Assembly: GCA_038232275.1 (NCBI GenBank)
Contig: JBBSIC010000057.1
Location: forward strand, 1 to 17,622
Direction: 5' to 3'
Length of the DNA stretch: 17,622 nucleotides
From: DATLGB01 sp038232275
Lineage (GTDB): Bacteria; Actinomycetota; Thermoleophilia; Solirubrobacterales; Solirubrobacteraceae
The first letter of the stretch is position 1; each line of letters starts with the position of its first letter. The notes beneath the pieces were generated by a model that saw only the letters and a program-made list of their open reading frames with translations, was not told the DNA's origin and did not search any database. The translations under genes were made by a program, and so were the position numbers. This document shows, one piece after another, positions 7,971 to 14,352 of this stretch.

Positions 7971-7998
7971 TATAAAGCGCCAGCGCCGGGCCCGGCGC
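7971..7998 (+). promoter_or_regulatory. csp promoter and 5'-leader palindrome
   Basis: TATAAA (7971-7976) is a likely -10 element; a -35 is not clear. The leader of about 45 nt contains a perfect 16-bp palindrome (7983-7998). An alternative pairing is possible between GCCGGG (7985-7990) and a second CCCGGC (7998-8003). The two pairings are mutually exclusive, which could matter for a cold-shock mRNA. Confidence 0.4.
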
Positions 7999-8027
7999 CC
8001 GGCATGACCCGATGAAGGAGCACCAGC

Positions 8028-8231
8028 ATGGCGACCGGAACCGTGAAGTGGTTCAACAACGACAAGGGCTTCGGCTTCATCACGCCCGACGAGGGTGGCA
8101 AGGATCTGTTCGTCCATCACTCCTCCATCAACGGGTCCGGCTTTCACACGCTCGAGGACGGCGCGCGCGTGAACTACGACTCCGAGGACGGCCCCAAGGG
8201 CCCCACGGCCATCAACGTCGACGCGCTGTAG
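8028..8231 (+). CDS. Cold-shock protein, CspA family
   Basis: A 67-residue single cold-shock domain. It contains the RNA-binding motifs KGFGFITP (14-21) and LFVHHSSI (27-34) and the N-terminal TGTVKWFN. It binds single-stranded nucleic acid and melts RNA structure. An AAGGAG ribosome site (8015-8020) with a 7-nt spacer precedes the ATG, the best Shine-Dalgarno of any clear gene here, in contrast to the many leaderless starts. The stop TAG at 8229-8231 is followed, in the same frame and 9 nt later, by the presumed CTG start of the phosphatase gene. Confidence 0.96.
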   Translation: MATGTVKWFNNDKGFGFITPDEGGKDLFVHHSSINGSGFHTLEDGARVNYDSEDGPKGPTAINVDAL

Positions 8232-8240
8232 GTCGTCGCG

Positions 8241-8714
8241 CTGCGCCTGCTCTTCGTCTGCCTCGGCAACATCTGCCGCTCGCCCACCGCCGAGGGGCTG
8301 ATGCGGCGCCTCGTCGCCGATGCCGGCCTCGAGGACGCCGTGTCGGTCCAGAGCGCGGGCACGGGCTCGTGGCACATCGGCAAGGCGCCCGACGAGCGCT
8401 CGGCCGCGGCCGCCCGGACGCGCGGCATCACGCTCGAGGGAGCGGCGCAGCAGGTCTCGGCCGCCGACTTCGCTCGCTTCGACCTGCTGGTCGCCATGGA
8501 TCGCGGCAACGAGCGCGACCTGCGCGCGCTGGCCCCGGACGAGCAGGCCCGCGCGAAGGTCGTGCTGCTGCGCGCGTTCGACCCGGAGGCGGTGCGCTCG
8601 GGCGACCTCGACGTCCCCGACCCCTACTACGGCGGCGACGACGGCTTCGAGCGCGTGCTCGACGTCGTCGAGCGCGCCTGCCGCGGCCTGCTCGAGCACG
8701 CCCGCCCGCTGTGA
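8241..8714 (+). CDS. Low-molecular-weight protein-tyrosine phosphatase family, apparent CTG start
   Basis: A 157-residue protein of normal length. The P-loop CLGNICRS is at residues 7-14 (nucleophile C7, R13) and the general acid is D127 in DPYYGG. Homologues start with MRLLFVCLGNICRSP, which fixes the start at CTG 8241: the frame has the csp TAG stop at 8229 and no ATG, GTG or TTG before the P-loop. The first ATG in frame (8301) would delete the active site. An AGGT (8230-8233) 7 nt upstream could be a weak ribosome site. The stop overlaps the fructosamine-kinase-family start (GTGA), so the two are coupled. The family covers phosphotyrosine phosphatases and also protein-ribulosamine-5-phosphatase activity, which the neighbour makes attractive here. 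A base error at the start codon is possible. Confidence 0.88.
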   Translation: MRLLFVCLGNICRSPTAEGLMRRLVADAGLEDAVSVQSAGTGSWHIGKAPDERSAAAARTRGITLEGAAQQVSAADFARFDLLVAMDRGNERDLRALAPDEQARAKVVLLRAFDPEAVRSGDLDVPDPYYGGDDGFERVLDVVERACRGLLEHARPL

Positions 8715-9544
8715 TCGACGCGATCGGCGAGGCTTGCGGCGCGGCGGTCGCCGACGCGCGCCCGGTGGCTGGGGGAGACGTCAACGACGCCCTGCGCGCC
8801 GAGCTCGAAGACGGTCGGGTGCTCTTCGTCAAGCACCGTGGCGAACCGGCGCCGCGCTTTTACGAGGCCGAGGCCGCGGGCCTGCGCGCGCTGGCCGCGG
8901 GGCCGCTGCCGGTCCCGCGGGTGGTCGCGGTCCGGCACGAGTTCCTGGCGCTGGAGTGGGTCGAGCAGGGCGCGCGGGCGGCGGGGTTCGACGAAGCGCT
9001 CGGCCGCGGCCTCGCGGAGCTGCACGCGCTCGGGGCCGACGGCTTCGGCGCCGACGTGACGTTCATCGGCTCGCTGGCGCTGCCCGACGAGCCGGCGGAC
9101 GACTGGCCGACCTTCTACGGGCAGCAGCGCCTGGCGCCCCTGCTCGCGATGGCCGTCGACGCCGGCGCGCTGCCGCACGGCACCGCGGCGCGGGTCGAGC
9201 GCGTCATCGGCCGGCTCGACGAGCTGTGCGGGCCGCCGGAGCCGCCCGCGCGCCTGCACGGTGATCTGTGGAGCGGCAACGTCATGGCGGGGCCCGACGG
9301 GGCGCCCTGGCTGGTGGACCCCGCGTCCTACGGCGGTCACCGGGAGGTCGACCTCGGCATGCTCGCGCTCTTCGGGAGCCCTTCACGAGGGTTCTTGGAG
9401 GCCTACGAGGAGGTGTGGCCGCTCGCCGAGGGTCACGAGGAGCGCGTCGCGCTCGCGCAGCTGCTGCCGCTGCTCGTGCACGCCGTCATGTTCGGCGGCG
9501 GCTACGGCGCGTCCGTCGACCGCGCCGCCGCGCGCTACGCCTGA
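8711..9544 (+). CDS. Fructosamine-kinase-family protein (ketosamine 3-kinase, protein deglycation)
   Basis: A 277-residue protein with an APH/choline-kinase-like fold. Visible marks are the N-terminal VAGGDVNDA (19-27), ATP-site K41 in LFVKH, the catalytic loop LHGDLWSGNV (182-191, D185) and metal-binding D203 in LVDPASYGGHREVDLGM, a signature of the Fructosamin_kin family. Members phosphorylate ketosamines (fructosamines, ribulosamines, erythrulosamines) on glycated proteins at C3, after which the adduct falls off. The GTG start overlaps the phosphatase stop by 4 bp. Bacterial homologues are known to prefer ribulosamines or erythrulosamines and often lie beside LMW phosphatases, so a shared repair role is likely but inferred. 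Confidence 0.9.
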   Translation: MIDAIGEACGAAVADARPVAGGDVNDALRAELEDGRVLFVKHRGEPAPRFYEAEAAGLRALAAGPLPVPRVVAVRHEFLALEWVEQGARAAGFDEALGRGLAELHALGADGFGADVTFIGSLALPDEPADDWPTFYGQQRLAPLLAMAVDAGALPHGTAARVERVIGRLDELCGPPEPPARLHGDLWSGNVMAGPDGAPWLVDPASYGGHREVDLGMLALFGSPSRGFLEAYEEVWPLAEGHEERVALAQLLPLLVHAVMFGGGYGASVDRAAARYA

Positions 9545-9594
9545 GCGCCCGGGGAAGGTGCCGCCGCACCGAGCGCGAAACTCAAAGCCGCGAG

Positions 9595-9726
9595 ATGACC
9601 GTGCCGACCGTCACCGAGACCACGCTCCCGCCTGAGCCCGTCTCGCACGATCCGTTCATCGACGACATGGCGAAGGTCGTCACGCCGCCCGCGCCGGTCA
9701 ACCGGCGCCGTCGCATCTGGGACTGA
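9595..9726 (+). CDS. Small hypothetical protein, 43 aa
   Basis: I do not recognise this ORF. It encodes 43 residues: a Thr/Pro/Glu-rich start (MTVPTVTETTLPPEP), an acidic middle (DPFIDDMAKVV) and a basic, Trp-containing end (RRRRIWD). Third codon positions are almost all G or C, as in the real genes around it. It starts 50 nt after the fructosamine-kinase-family gene on the same strand and may be in the same operon. There is no clear ribosome site. A hairpin follows directly. Confidence 0.5.
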   Translation: MTVPTVTETTLPPEPVSHDPFIDDMAKVVTPPAPVNRRRRIWD

Positions 9727-9732
9727 GGGCGC

Positions 9733-9773
9733 CGCCAGGCGGGCCCGGATGCACCGGCACGTGCAGCCTGGCG
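9733..9773 (+). terminator. Bulged hairpin, candidate terminator before tRNA-His
   Basis: CGCCAGGC (9733-9740) pairs with GCCTGGCG (9766-9773). Inside, TGCAC (9750-9754) pairs with GTGCA (9761-9765), leaving a 9-nt bulge on the left side. It starts 6 nt after the 43-aa ORF stop. There is no T-tract. Confidence 0.4.
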
Positions 9774-9806
9774 CTCGATGCCGCGAGACGCCGCGCCCCG
9801 TCGCGC

Positions 9807-9812
9807 TACCCT
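9807..9812 (+). promoter_or_regulatory. Putative -10 element of the tRNA-His gene
   Basis: TACCCT matches TANNNT. It lies 14 nt upstream of the mature 5' end, leaving a short leader for RNase P to remove. Confidence 0.35.
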
Positions 9813-9826
9813 CAGCCGCGGCCGCG

Positions 9827-9899
9827 GAGGGCGTAGCTCAGTTGGTAGAGCTCCGGGTTGTGGTCCCGGTGGTCGCGGGTTCGAGCCCCGTCGCTCTCC
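9827..9899 (+). tRNA. tRNA-His (anticodon GTG)
   Basis: A complete cloverleaf of 73 nt. Acceptor GAGGGCG (9827-9833) pairs with CGCTCTC (9892-9898), with one G-U. The D arm is GCTC/GAGC, the anticodon stem is CCGGG/CCCGG with loop TTGTGGT (anticodon 9860-9862), and the T arm is GCGGG/CCCGT with TTCGAGC. The base before the acceptor is G (9826) and the discriminator is C (9899). This gives the G-1:C73 pair that identifies histidine tRNA, encoded in the DNA. CCA is not encoded. The gene ends 10 nt before the stop of the convergent DoxX gene. Confidence 0.97.
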
Positions 9900-9909
9900 T
9901 TACCAGTTA

Positions 9910-10494
9910 CTACGCGGAAGCGCCGGCGGGCTGTCCGTCGGGCGTCACCGCGGCGGGGTCGCCCGGGGTCGCCTGGCCGGCGTCGGCCTGCTCGTCGGAA
10001 GGGCCCTCGTTGAGGACCTCGGTGACCAGGTAGGAGCCGGCGACGCCGGTGGCGACCGCGGCGAGCGCCACGGCCTTGCCCTTGAAGCCGCCGAACAGGG
10101 CACCGTCGACCGACGGCGAGCCGGGGCCCGTCTCGGCAAGGGCGGCGACGGCCGCGATGAGGACGGCGTTGTACTCCCAGCCGCTCTCGGTGACCCATGG
10201 GCCGTTGGGGGCATGCACCTTGCGGATGGCGGTGACCATCGGGCCGGTCACCATGGCCGCCGCGAGGGGGGTGAGGGCGCCGAGCGCCAGCAGGGCGCCG
10301 CCCGCGGCCTCGCTCACGCCGGCGGCCGTCGCGTGGCGCTCGCCGGGGCGCAGCCCGAGCGCGGACTCGAAGAACCCGCCGGTTCCGTCGAGGCCATGGC
10401 CGCCGAACCAGCCGAAGAGCTTCTGCGTGCCGTGGCCGATGAAGAGTCCGCCGATGGTGCCCCGCAGGGCCAGTCTTCCGAAGTCCATGCTCAT
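9910..10494 (-). CDS. DoxX-family membrane protein
   Basis: About 194 residues with four hydrophobic segments (near 6-24, 58-80, 112-128 and 140-160). The N-terminal pattern DFGRLALRGTIGGLFIGHGTQKLFGWFGG is typical of DoxX/SURF4-like proteins. DoxX members are integral membrane proteins linked in some species to thiol-redox defence or terminal oxidases, but no general reaction is established. The charged, Pro/Asp-rich C-terminal tail after residue ~163 is probably outside the membrane. The start is uncertain: ATG 10494 and 10488 fit the family N-terminus, while ATG 10521 would add a short segment. It follows the small gene at 10534 on the same strand and may share its transcript. Confidence 0.82.
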   Translation of the reverse strand: MSMDFGRLALRGTIGGLFIGHGTQKLFGWFGGHGLDGTGGFFESALGLRPGERHATAAGVSEAAGGALLALGALTPLAAAMVTGPMVTAIRKVHAPNGPWVTESGWEYNAVLIAAVAALAETGPGSPSVDGALFGGFKGKAVALAAVATGVAGSYLVTEVLNEGPSDEQADAGQATPGDPAAVTPDGQPAGASA

Positions 10495-10533
10495 GTTCTG
10501 CCCGCAGGCGGACAGGAGCATGCGCGTCCAGGC

Positions 10534-10866
10534 TCAGCCGGCCTGGATCTCCCGCATGTGGGAGATCACGAACTCCATGCCGTGCTCGGCGACGGCGAGC
10601 TCGATGCCGGGAATGGCCTCGCGCGTGCGCATGTCCATGCGGCTGGAGTAGTCCAGGCGGATCTGCACGTGGTCGGCGACGATGTCGGGATGGTCGCGCT
10701 GCATGTGGCCGTCCAGGACGAAGGACAGGTAGGAGCTGACCTTCGCCTCGAGCTCCATCAGCCGCTGCTCGGAACCGTCCCACGGGCGGTCCTCCAACAT
10801 CGACAGGATGACCGTGCCGTCGCGCCGGGCGACGACGAGATCGACGGTGTCAGGATCCTCGAGCAC
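10534..10866 (-). CDS. Small conserved-type hypothetical protein, 110 aa (DUF6572-like)
   Basis: The protein begins LEDPDTVDLVVARRDGTVILSMLEDRPWDGSEQRLMELEAKVSSYLSF and has no signal peptide or membrane segment. The opening pattern (EDPDTVDL, then a beta strand, a W-D and a helix with LxxKVxxYLxF) resembles proteins annotated DUF6572, from memory only. No function is known to me. The GTG start at 10866 leaves 67 bp to the divergent metal-transporter operon, so the two share an intergenic region. There is no strong ribosome site; a GTAGGT lies about 8 nt upstream. Confidence 0.7.
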   Translation of the reverse strand: MLEDPDTVDLVVARRDGTVILSMLEDRPWDGSEQRLMELEAKVSSYLSFVLDGHMQRDHPDIVADHVQIRLDYSSRMDMRTREAIPGIELAVAEHGMEFVISHMREIQAG

Positions 10867-10910
10867 ACCACAGACCTACCCCGTCCGGCTTCGCCGAACG
10901 CCACCGGTTT

Positions 10911-10927
10911 ATGAGACTGAGTATCAT
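10911..10927 (+). promoter_or_regulatory. Fur/Zur-like palindrome overlapping the metal-ABC promoter
   Basis: ATGAGAC-tga-GTATCAT is a 17-bp dyad with one mismatch. Its 15-bp core (10912-10926) matches the Fur-family 7-1-7 consensus TGATAATnATTATCA at 11 of 14 fixed positions by eye. The right arm is also the -10 hexamer TATCAT (10922-10927), 6 nt before ATG 10934, so a bound repressor would block a leaderless promoter. Placement before a Zn/Mn importer supports a Zur- or Mn-responsive site. Confidence 0.5.
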
Positions 10928-10933
10928 TACGCT

Positions 10934-11896
10934 ATGATGCGCCGGTTGCTGCCTTCGCTGCTCGCCGCCTGCGCCCTGTCCTGGGGCGTGGCGCTGGCGG
11001 TCGGCGCCGTCGTGCCCGCGCCGGAGCGCGACACGTCCGGGCGCATGCCGGTCGTCGCGACGACGACGCAGGTCGCCGACCTCGTCGAGCACGTCGGCGG
11101 TGACCGCGTCGACGTCACCCGGCTGCTCGCGCCCAACGCCGATCCACACGAGCACGAGTTGCGGCCGGGGGACGTCGGCGCCGTCGGCCGAGCCCGCGTC
11201 ATCGTGCGCTCGGGCGGTGACGTGGACGCCTGGCTCGGCGACGCGCTGCAGTCGGCGGGCCGCCGCGCGCGCCTGACGACGCTGATCGACGCGGTCCACC
11301 GCGACGGGGAGGACCCGCACTGGTGGCAGGACCCGCGCAACGGGGTGCTGGCCGTGGAGGCGATCCGCGCGTCCCTCACGCGCGCCGACCCGGCGGGCGC
11401 CGCCGGGTACGCCCGCCGCGCACGCGCCTACGCGGCCCGCATCGGCGCCGTCGACCACGCGATCGCCCGCTGCTGGGCCGCGGTCGCGCCGGTGCGGCGG
11501 CGCCTGGTGACCAGCCACGACGCGTACGGCTACTACGCACGCCGCTACGGCCTCGTGGTGGTCGGGGCCGTCATCCCGTCGCTGTCCGCGCGCGGCCAGC
11601 CGTCCGCGCGCGGGCTCGCCCGCCTCGTCGCGACCATCCGGCGCGAGCGCGTCCGCTCGATCTTCGTGGAGCGCGCGCTCAACCCCGCGGTCGAGCGCGC
11701 GGTCGCGCGCGAGTCCGGCGCCCGCGTGGGACGCCCGCTGCAGGGCGACGCGCTCGGCCGCGGGCAGACCTACCTCGAGGCCCTCGCCTCCGACACGCGC
11801 GCGCTCGTCGACGGCCTGACGGGCGGCACCGGCCGCTGCGCGGTCCCGCCTGCCCCCGGCACCGGCCGAAGGCCTCGACGGCGGGGGGCCGCATGA
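10934..11896 (+). CDS. Zn/Mn-type ABC transporter, metal-binding protein (ZnuA/MntC cluster A-I family)
   Basis: A 320-residue binding protein. The four metal ligands expected of this family are all in place: H72 in NADPHEHE, H129 in DPHWWQDP, H195 in TSHDAYGYYARRYGL and D272 in GDALGRGQTYLEAL. There is no His-rich loop of the kind found in many zinc-specific ZnuA proteins, so manganese or zinc are both possible. The N-terminus is a signal sequence with RR and a hydrophobic core to about residue 27; LAAC (10-13) looks like a lipobox but the core before it is short, so lipid anchoring is uncertain. First gene of a four-gene operon, with its stop overlapping the permease start (ATGA). An ATG at 10937 is an equally possible start. 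Confidence 0.9.
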   Translation: MMRRLLPSLLAACALSWGVALAVGAVVPAPERDTSGRMPVVATTTQVADLVEHVGGDRVDVTRLLAPNADPHEHELRPGDVGAVGRARVIVRSGGDVDAWLGDALQSAGRRARLTTLIDAVHRDGEDPHWWQDPRNGVLAVEAIRASLTRADPAGAAGYARRARAYAARIGAVDHAIARCWAAVAPVRRRLVTSHDAYGYYARRYGLVVVGAVIPSLSARGQPSARGLARLVATIRRERVRSIFVERALNPAVERAVARESGARVGRPLQGDALGRGQTYLEALASDTRALVDGLTGGTGRCAVPPAPGTGRRPRRRGAA

Positions 11897-12696
11897 GCCT
11901 GCTTCAATGGCGCGCCCTCGCGGAGCTCGGCCTGCTGGCCGTCCTCGCCGGGCGGCTCGGGATCTGGATCGTCCTGCGCCGCCTGTCCTTCTTCACCCAC
12001 GCCGCGGGCACGGCCACGTTTCCCGGCCTCGTCGTCGCCGGGCCGTGGGGGATCGCGCCGCAGGCCGGGGCGCTGGCGGCGGCGCTCGCCTTCGCGGCGG
12101 GCCTCGCCGCGCTCGTGCGGCGGCCGCGCCTGGACGCGGGGGCGGCGACCGGGGTCCTGCTCGTCGCCGCGCTCGCCGGCGGCGCGATCCTCGCCTCCGA
12201 CGTCTACCACTCGGGTGCGGGCGTGGATTCGCTGCTCGTCGGGTCGCTCGTGGCGGTGTCCGCGCGCGACCTCGTGCTCACCGGCGTCGTCGTCGTCGCC
12301 GTGCTCGTCCTCGACCGCCGCTACCGCCGAGCATGGACCGTGGCGACCTTCGACCCCGACGGTGCGCGCGCCCTCGGCGTCGGCTCGCGCGCCGCGGAGC
12401 TCGCGCTGCCCGCGGCCGTCGCCGCGGCGGCGGTCGTCGCCGTCGACGCCGTCGGGGCGCTGCTGGCCGGGGTCGTGCTCGTCGTGCCGGCCGCCACGGT
12501 GCGGCTGATGACCGACGACCTGGCCGCCCTGCGCGCCGGAGCCGCCGTGCTCGCCGCCGCGGAGGCCGGCGCGGCGCTGCATCTGTCCACTCGCCTCGAC
12601 GTCCCGCCGGGTCCGGCCCTCGCGCTGCTCGGCGGCGTCGTGTTCGCGGCGGTGGCCACGGTCGCCGCCCGCGTCCGGCCGGGGGTTCCCGCATGA
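11893..12696 (+). CDS. Metal ABC transporter permease, ABC-3 family (first)
   Basis: A 267-residue, very hydrophobic protein with about seven or eight membrane segments. Typical ABC-3 features are LRRLSFFTHAAGTATFPGL (28-46) near the N-terminus and a cytoplasmic FDPDGARALGV (154-164), the region that contacts the ATPase. Together with the second permease it should form the metal channel across the cytoplasmic membrane. Both ends overlap neighbours by 4 bp (ATGA), so the binding protein, permease and ATPase are translationally coupled. Confidence 0.9.
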   Translation: MSLLQWRALAELGLLAVLAGRLGIWIVLRRLSFFTHAAGTATFPGLVVAGPWGIAPQAGALAAALAFAAGLAALVRRPRLDAGAATGVLLVAALAGGAILASDVYHSGAGVDSLLVGSLVAVSARDLVLTGVVVVAVLVLDRRYRRAWTVATFDPDGARALGVGSRAAELALPAAVAAAAVVAVDAVGALLAGVVLVVPAATVRLMTDDLAALRAGAAVLAAAEAGAALHLSTRLDVPPGPALALLGGVVFAAVATVAARVRPGVPA

Positions 12697-13436
12697 CCGC
12701 GCTCGTCGAGGTGCAAGAGCTCAGCGGCGGCTACGCACCCGGCGCGGACGCCCTGCGCGGCCTGACCTTCGCCGTCGACCCCGGGCGCCTCGTGGCCGTG
12801 CTCGGCCCCAACGGTGGGGGCAAGACGACGCTCTTCCGCGCGCTGCTCGGCGAGCTCTCCCAGCGCCGGGGCGAGGTCCGCCTCCAGGGGCGCCCGGCCT
12901 ACGTGCCGCAGACCGAGCGCGCACGCCTGGACTTCCCGGTCTCCGTCCTCGACGTGGCGCTGATGGGCGCCTACGCCCGGACGCCGTGGTGGCGCCGGCT
13001 CGGCCGCTGCGAGCACGACCGGGCGCGGGCCGCGCTCGACCGGGTCGGTCTCGCCGACCGCGCGGCGAGCGGCTTCGGGATCCTCTCGGGCGGCCAGCGC
13101 CAGCGGGTCCTGCTCGCCCGCGCGCTCGTGCAGGACAGCCGGGTGCTGCTGCTCGACGAGCCGCTCTCGGGCGTCGACGCGCTCAGCGCCGCGCGTATCG
13201 AAGCCGTCTTCGCCGAGCTGCGCGCGGAGGGCCGGGCGCTGCTCGTGGCCACCCACGACACCGAGCTCGCCCGCCGCTGCGACCTGGTGCTCTGCCTGCA
13301 CGGAGAGCAGTGCGCCTACGGGCCGCCCGCCGCGGTGCTCACGCCCGAGGTTCTCCAGCGCACCTACGGGGCGGAGCTCGTCCTACTCGGCGAGCGCGCC
13401 GCGATCCGGCTCGACCACCACCACCACCCGCGGTAG
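12693..13436 (+). CDS. Metal ABC transporter ATPase with C-terminal His tail
   Basis: A 247-residue ABC ATPase. Walker A is GPNGGGKTT (38-46), the Q-loop PQT is at 72-74, the signature LSGGQRQ is at 131-137, Walker B LLLDEP is at 152-157 and the H-loop is H188 in ATHD. It powers import by the two flanking permeases. The protein ends LDHHHHPR, and this His4 tail could bind the transported metal at the cytoplasmic face. The ATG overlaps the first permease stop by 4 bp, and its TAG is followed with no gap by the second permease. Confidence 0.94.
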   Translation: MTALVEVQELSGGYAPGADALRGLTFAVDPGRLVAVLGPNGGGKTTLFRALLGELSQRRGEVRLQGRPAYVPQTERARLDFPVSVLDVALMGAYARTPWWRRLGRCEHDRARAALDRVGLADRAASGFGILSGGQRQRVLLARALVQDSRVLLLDEPLSGVDALSAARIEAVFAELRAEGRALLVATHDTELARRCDLVLCLHGEQCAYGPPAAVLTPEVLQRTYGAELVLLGERAAIRLDHHHHPR

Positions 13437-14294
13437 ATGCACTGGCTGACAGACCCGCTCGCGCAGGGGATCGTGCGGCGGGCGCTCGCCGAGGTCGCGC
13501 TGCTGGGCGCGGCCTGCGGGCCGCTCGGGGTCTGGGTGCTGCTGCACCGCCAGGCGTTTGCGGCGGAATCGCTCAGCCACGGGCTGCTGCCCGGGCTCGT
13601 GCTCGCCGCGCTGGCCGGCGCGCCGCTCGTGCTCGGCGCAGCGGGTGGCGTCGCCGCCGCGGCGCTGGCGATCGCGCTGGCCGGGCGCGATCCGCGGCTG
13701 GGCTCAGACGTCGGCGTGGCCGTCGCCGTCGGCGCCCTGTTCGGGGCCGGCACGCTGCTCGCGCTGCAACCCGCGGCGCCGCCGCGCCTGGAGGAGCTGC
13801 TCTTCGGCGACCCGCTCGGCGTCACCGACGCCGACCTGGTCGTGGGGGCCGCGCTCGCGGCAGCCGCGCTCGCCGCGCTCGCCGCGCTGCATCGCCGGCT
13901 CGCGCTGGCGGCCTTCGACCGCCCGGCGTCGGCGGCGCTCGGCGCCCGGCCCGCCCGCGCGGAGCTGGGCCTGCTCGCCGTGCTGGCGGGGGTGACCGTT
14001 GCCGGCGCGCCGGCGCTGGGCAACCTGCTGCTCGTCGCGCTCGTGCTCGCCCCGGGCGCCGCCGCTCTGCTGCTGGCGCGGCGGCTGTGGACGGCGCTCG
14101 TCCTGGCCGGGGGCCTGGCCGCGGGCGCGGCGGCGGCCGGCCTCGGGGGCTCCTACGACCTCGGCGTGGGCGCCGGCGCGGCGGGCGCGCTGTGCGCCGT
14201 CGCGCTGCTCGTCCTCGCCGTGGTCGCCTCGCTTGGCCGGCAGGATCACAAGGCCCCGGCAGCGAACCTAACCGGGCGCTCAAGAGTTCTCTAG
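13437..14294 (+). CDS. Metal ABC transporter permease, ABC-3 family (second)
   Basis: A 285-residue membrane protein, paralogous to the permease at 11893 but divergent. ABC-3 marks are VLLHRQAFAAESLSHGLLPGL (34-54) and the coupling region AFDRPASAALGARP (158-171). Two different permeases around one ATPase imply a heterodimeric channel, as in MntABCD-type systems, in contrast to the homodimer of ZnuB. It starts immediately after the ATPase stop with no ribosome site of its own visible. The stop codon overlaps the TAGGAT -10 hexamer of the next gene. Confidence 0.9.
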   Translation: MHWLTDPLAQGIVRRALAEVALLGAACGPLGVWVLLHRQAFAAESLSHGLLPGLVLAALAGAPLVLGAAGGVAAAALAIALAGRDPRLGSDVGVAVAVGALFGAGTLLALQPAAPPRLEELLFGDPLGVTDADLVVGAALAAAALAALAALHRRLALAAFDRPASAALGARPARAELGLLAVLAGVTVAGAPALGNLLLVALVLAPGAAALLLARRLWTALVLAGGLAAGAAAAGLGGSYDLGVGAGAAGALCAVALLVLAVVASLGRQDHKAPAANLTGRSRVL

Positions 14295-14297
14295 GAT
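14292..14297 (+). promoter_or_regulatory. Putative -10 element of the exported-protein gene at 14353
   Basis: TAGGAT matches TANNNT and overlaps the permease stop. Transcription from about 14304 would give a leader of roughly 50 nt that includes AGGGGG (14336-14341 region), a loose ribosome site about 10 nt before the ATG. Confidence 0.35.
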
Positions 14298-14352
14298 GCG
14301 CCCGCGTGTCCTGCGGCCGCGCGTCCACATAACCCCAGGGGGAAAACAGCAC

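Noticed and set aside
8028..8714. csp and the phosphatase as one read-through or fused protein, since they share a frame across TAG
   Set aside because: Both proteins are complete at family length without fusion, and nothing around the TAG suggests programmed read-through. CTG initiation at 8241 explains the data more simply.
8301..8714. ATG 8301 as the phosphatase start
   Set aside because: It would remove the P-loop CLGNICRS and leave an inactive fragment.
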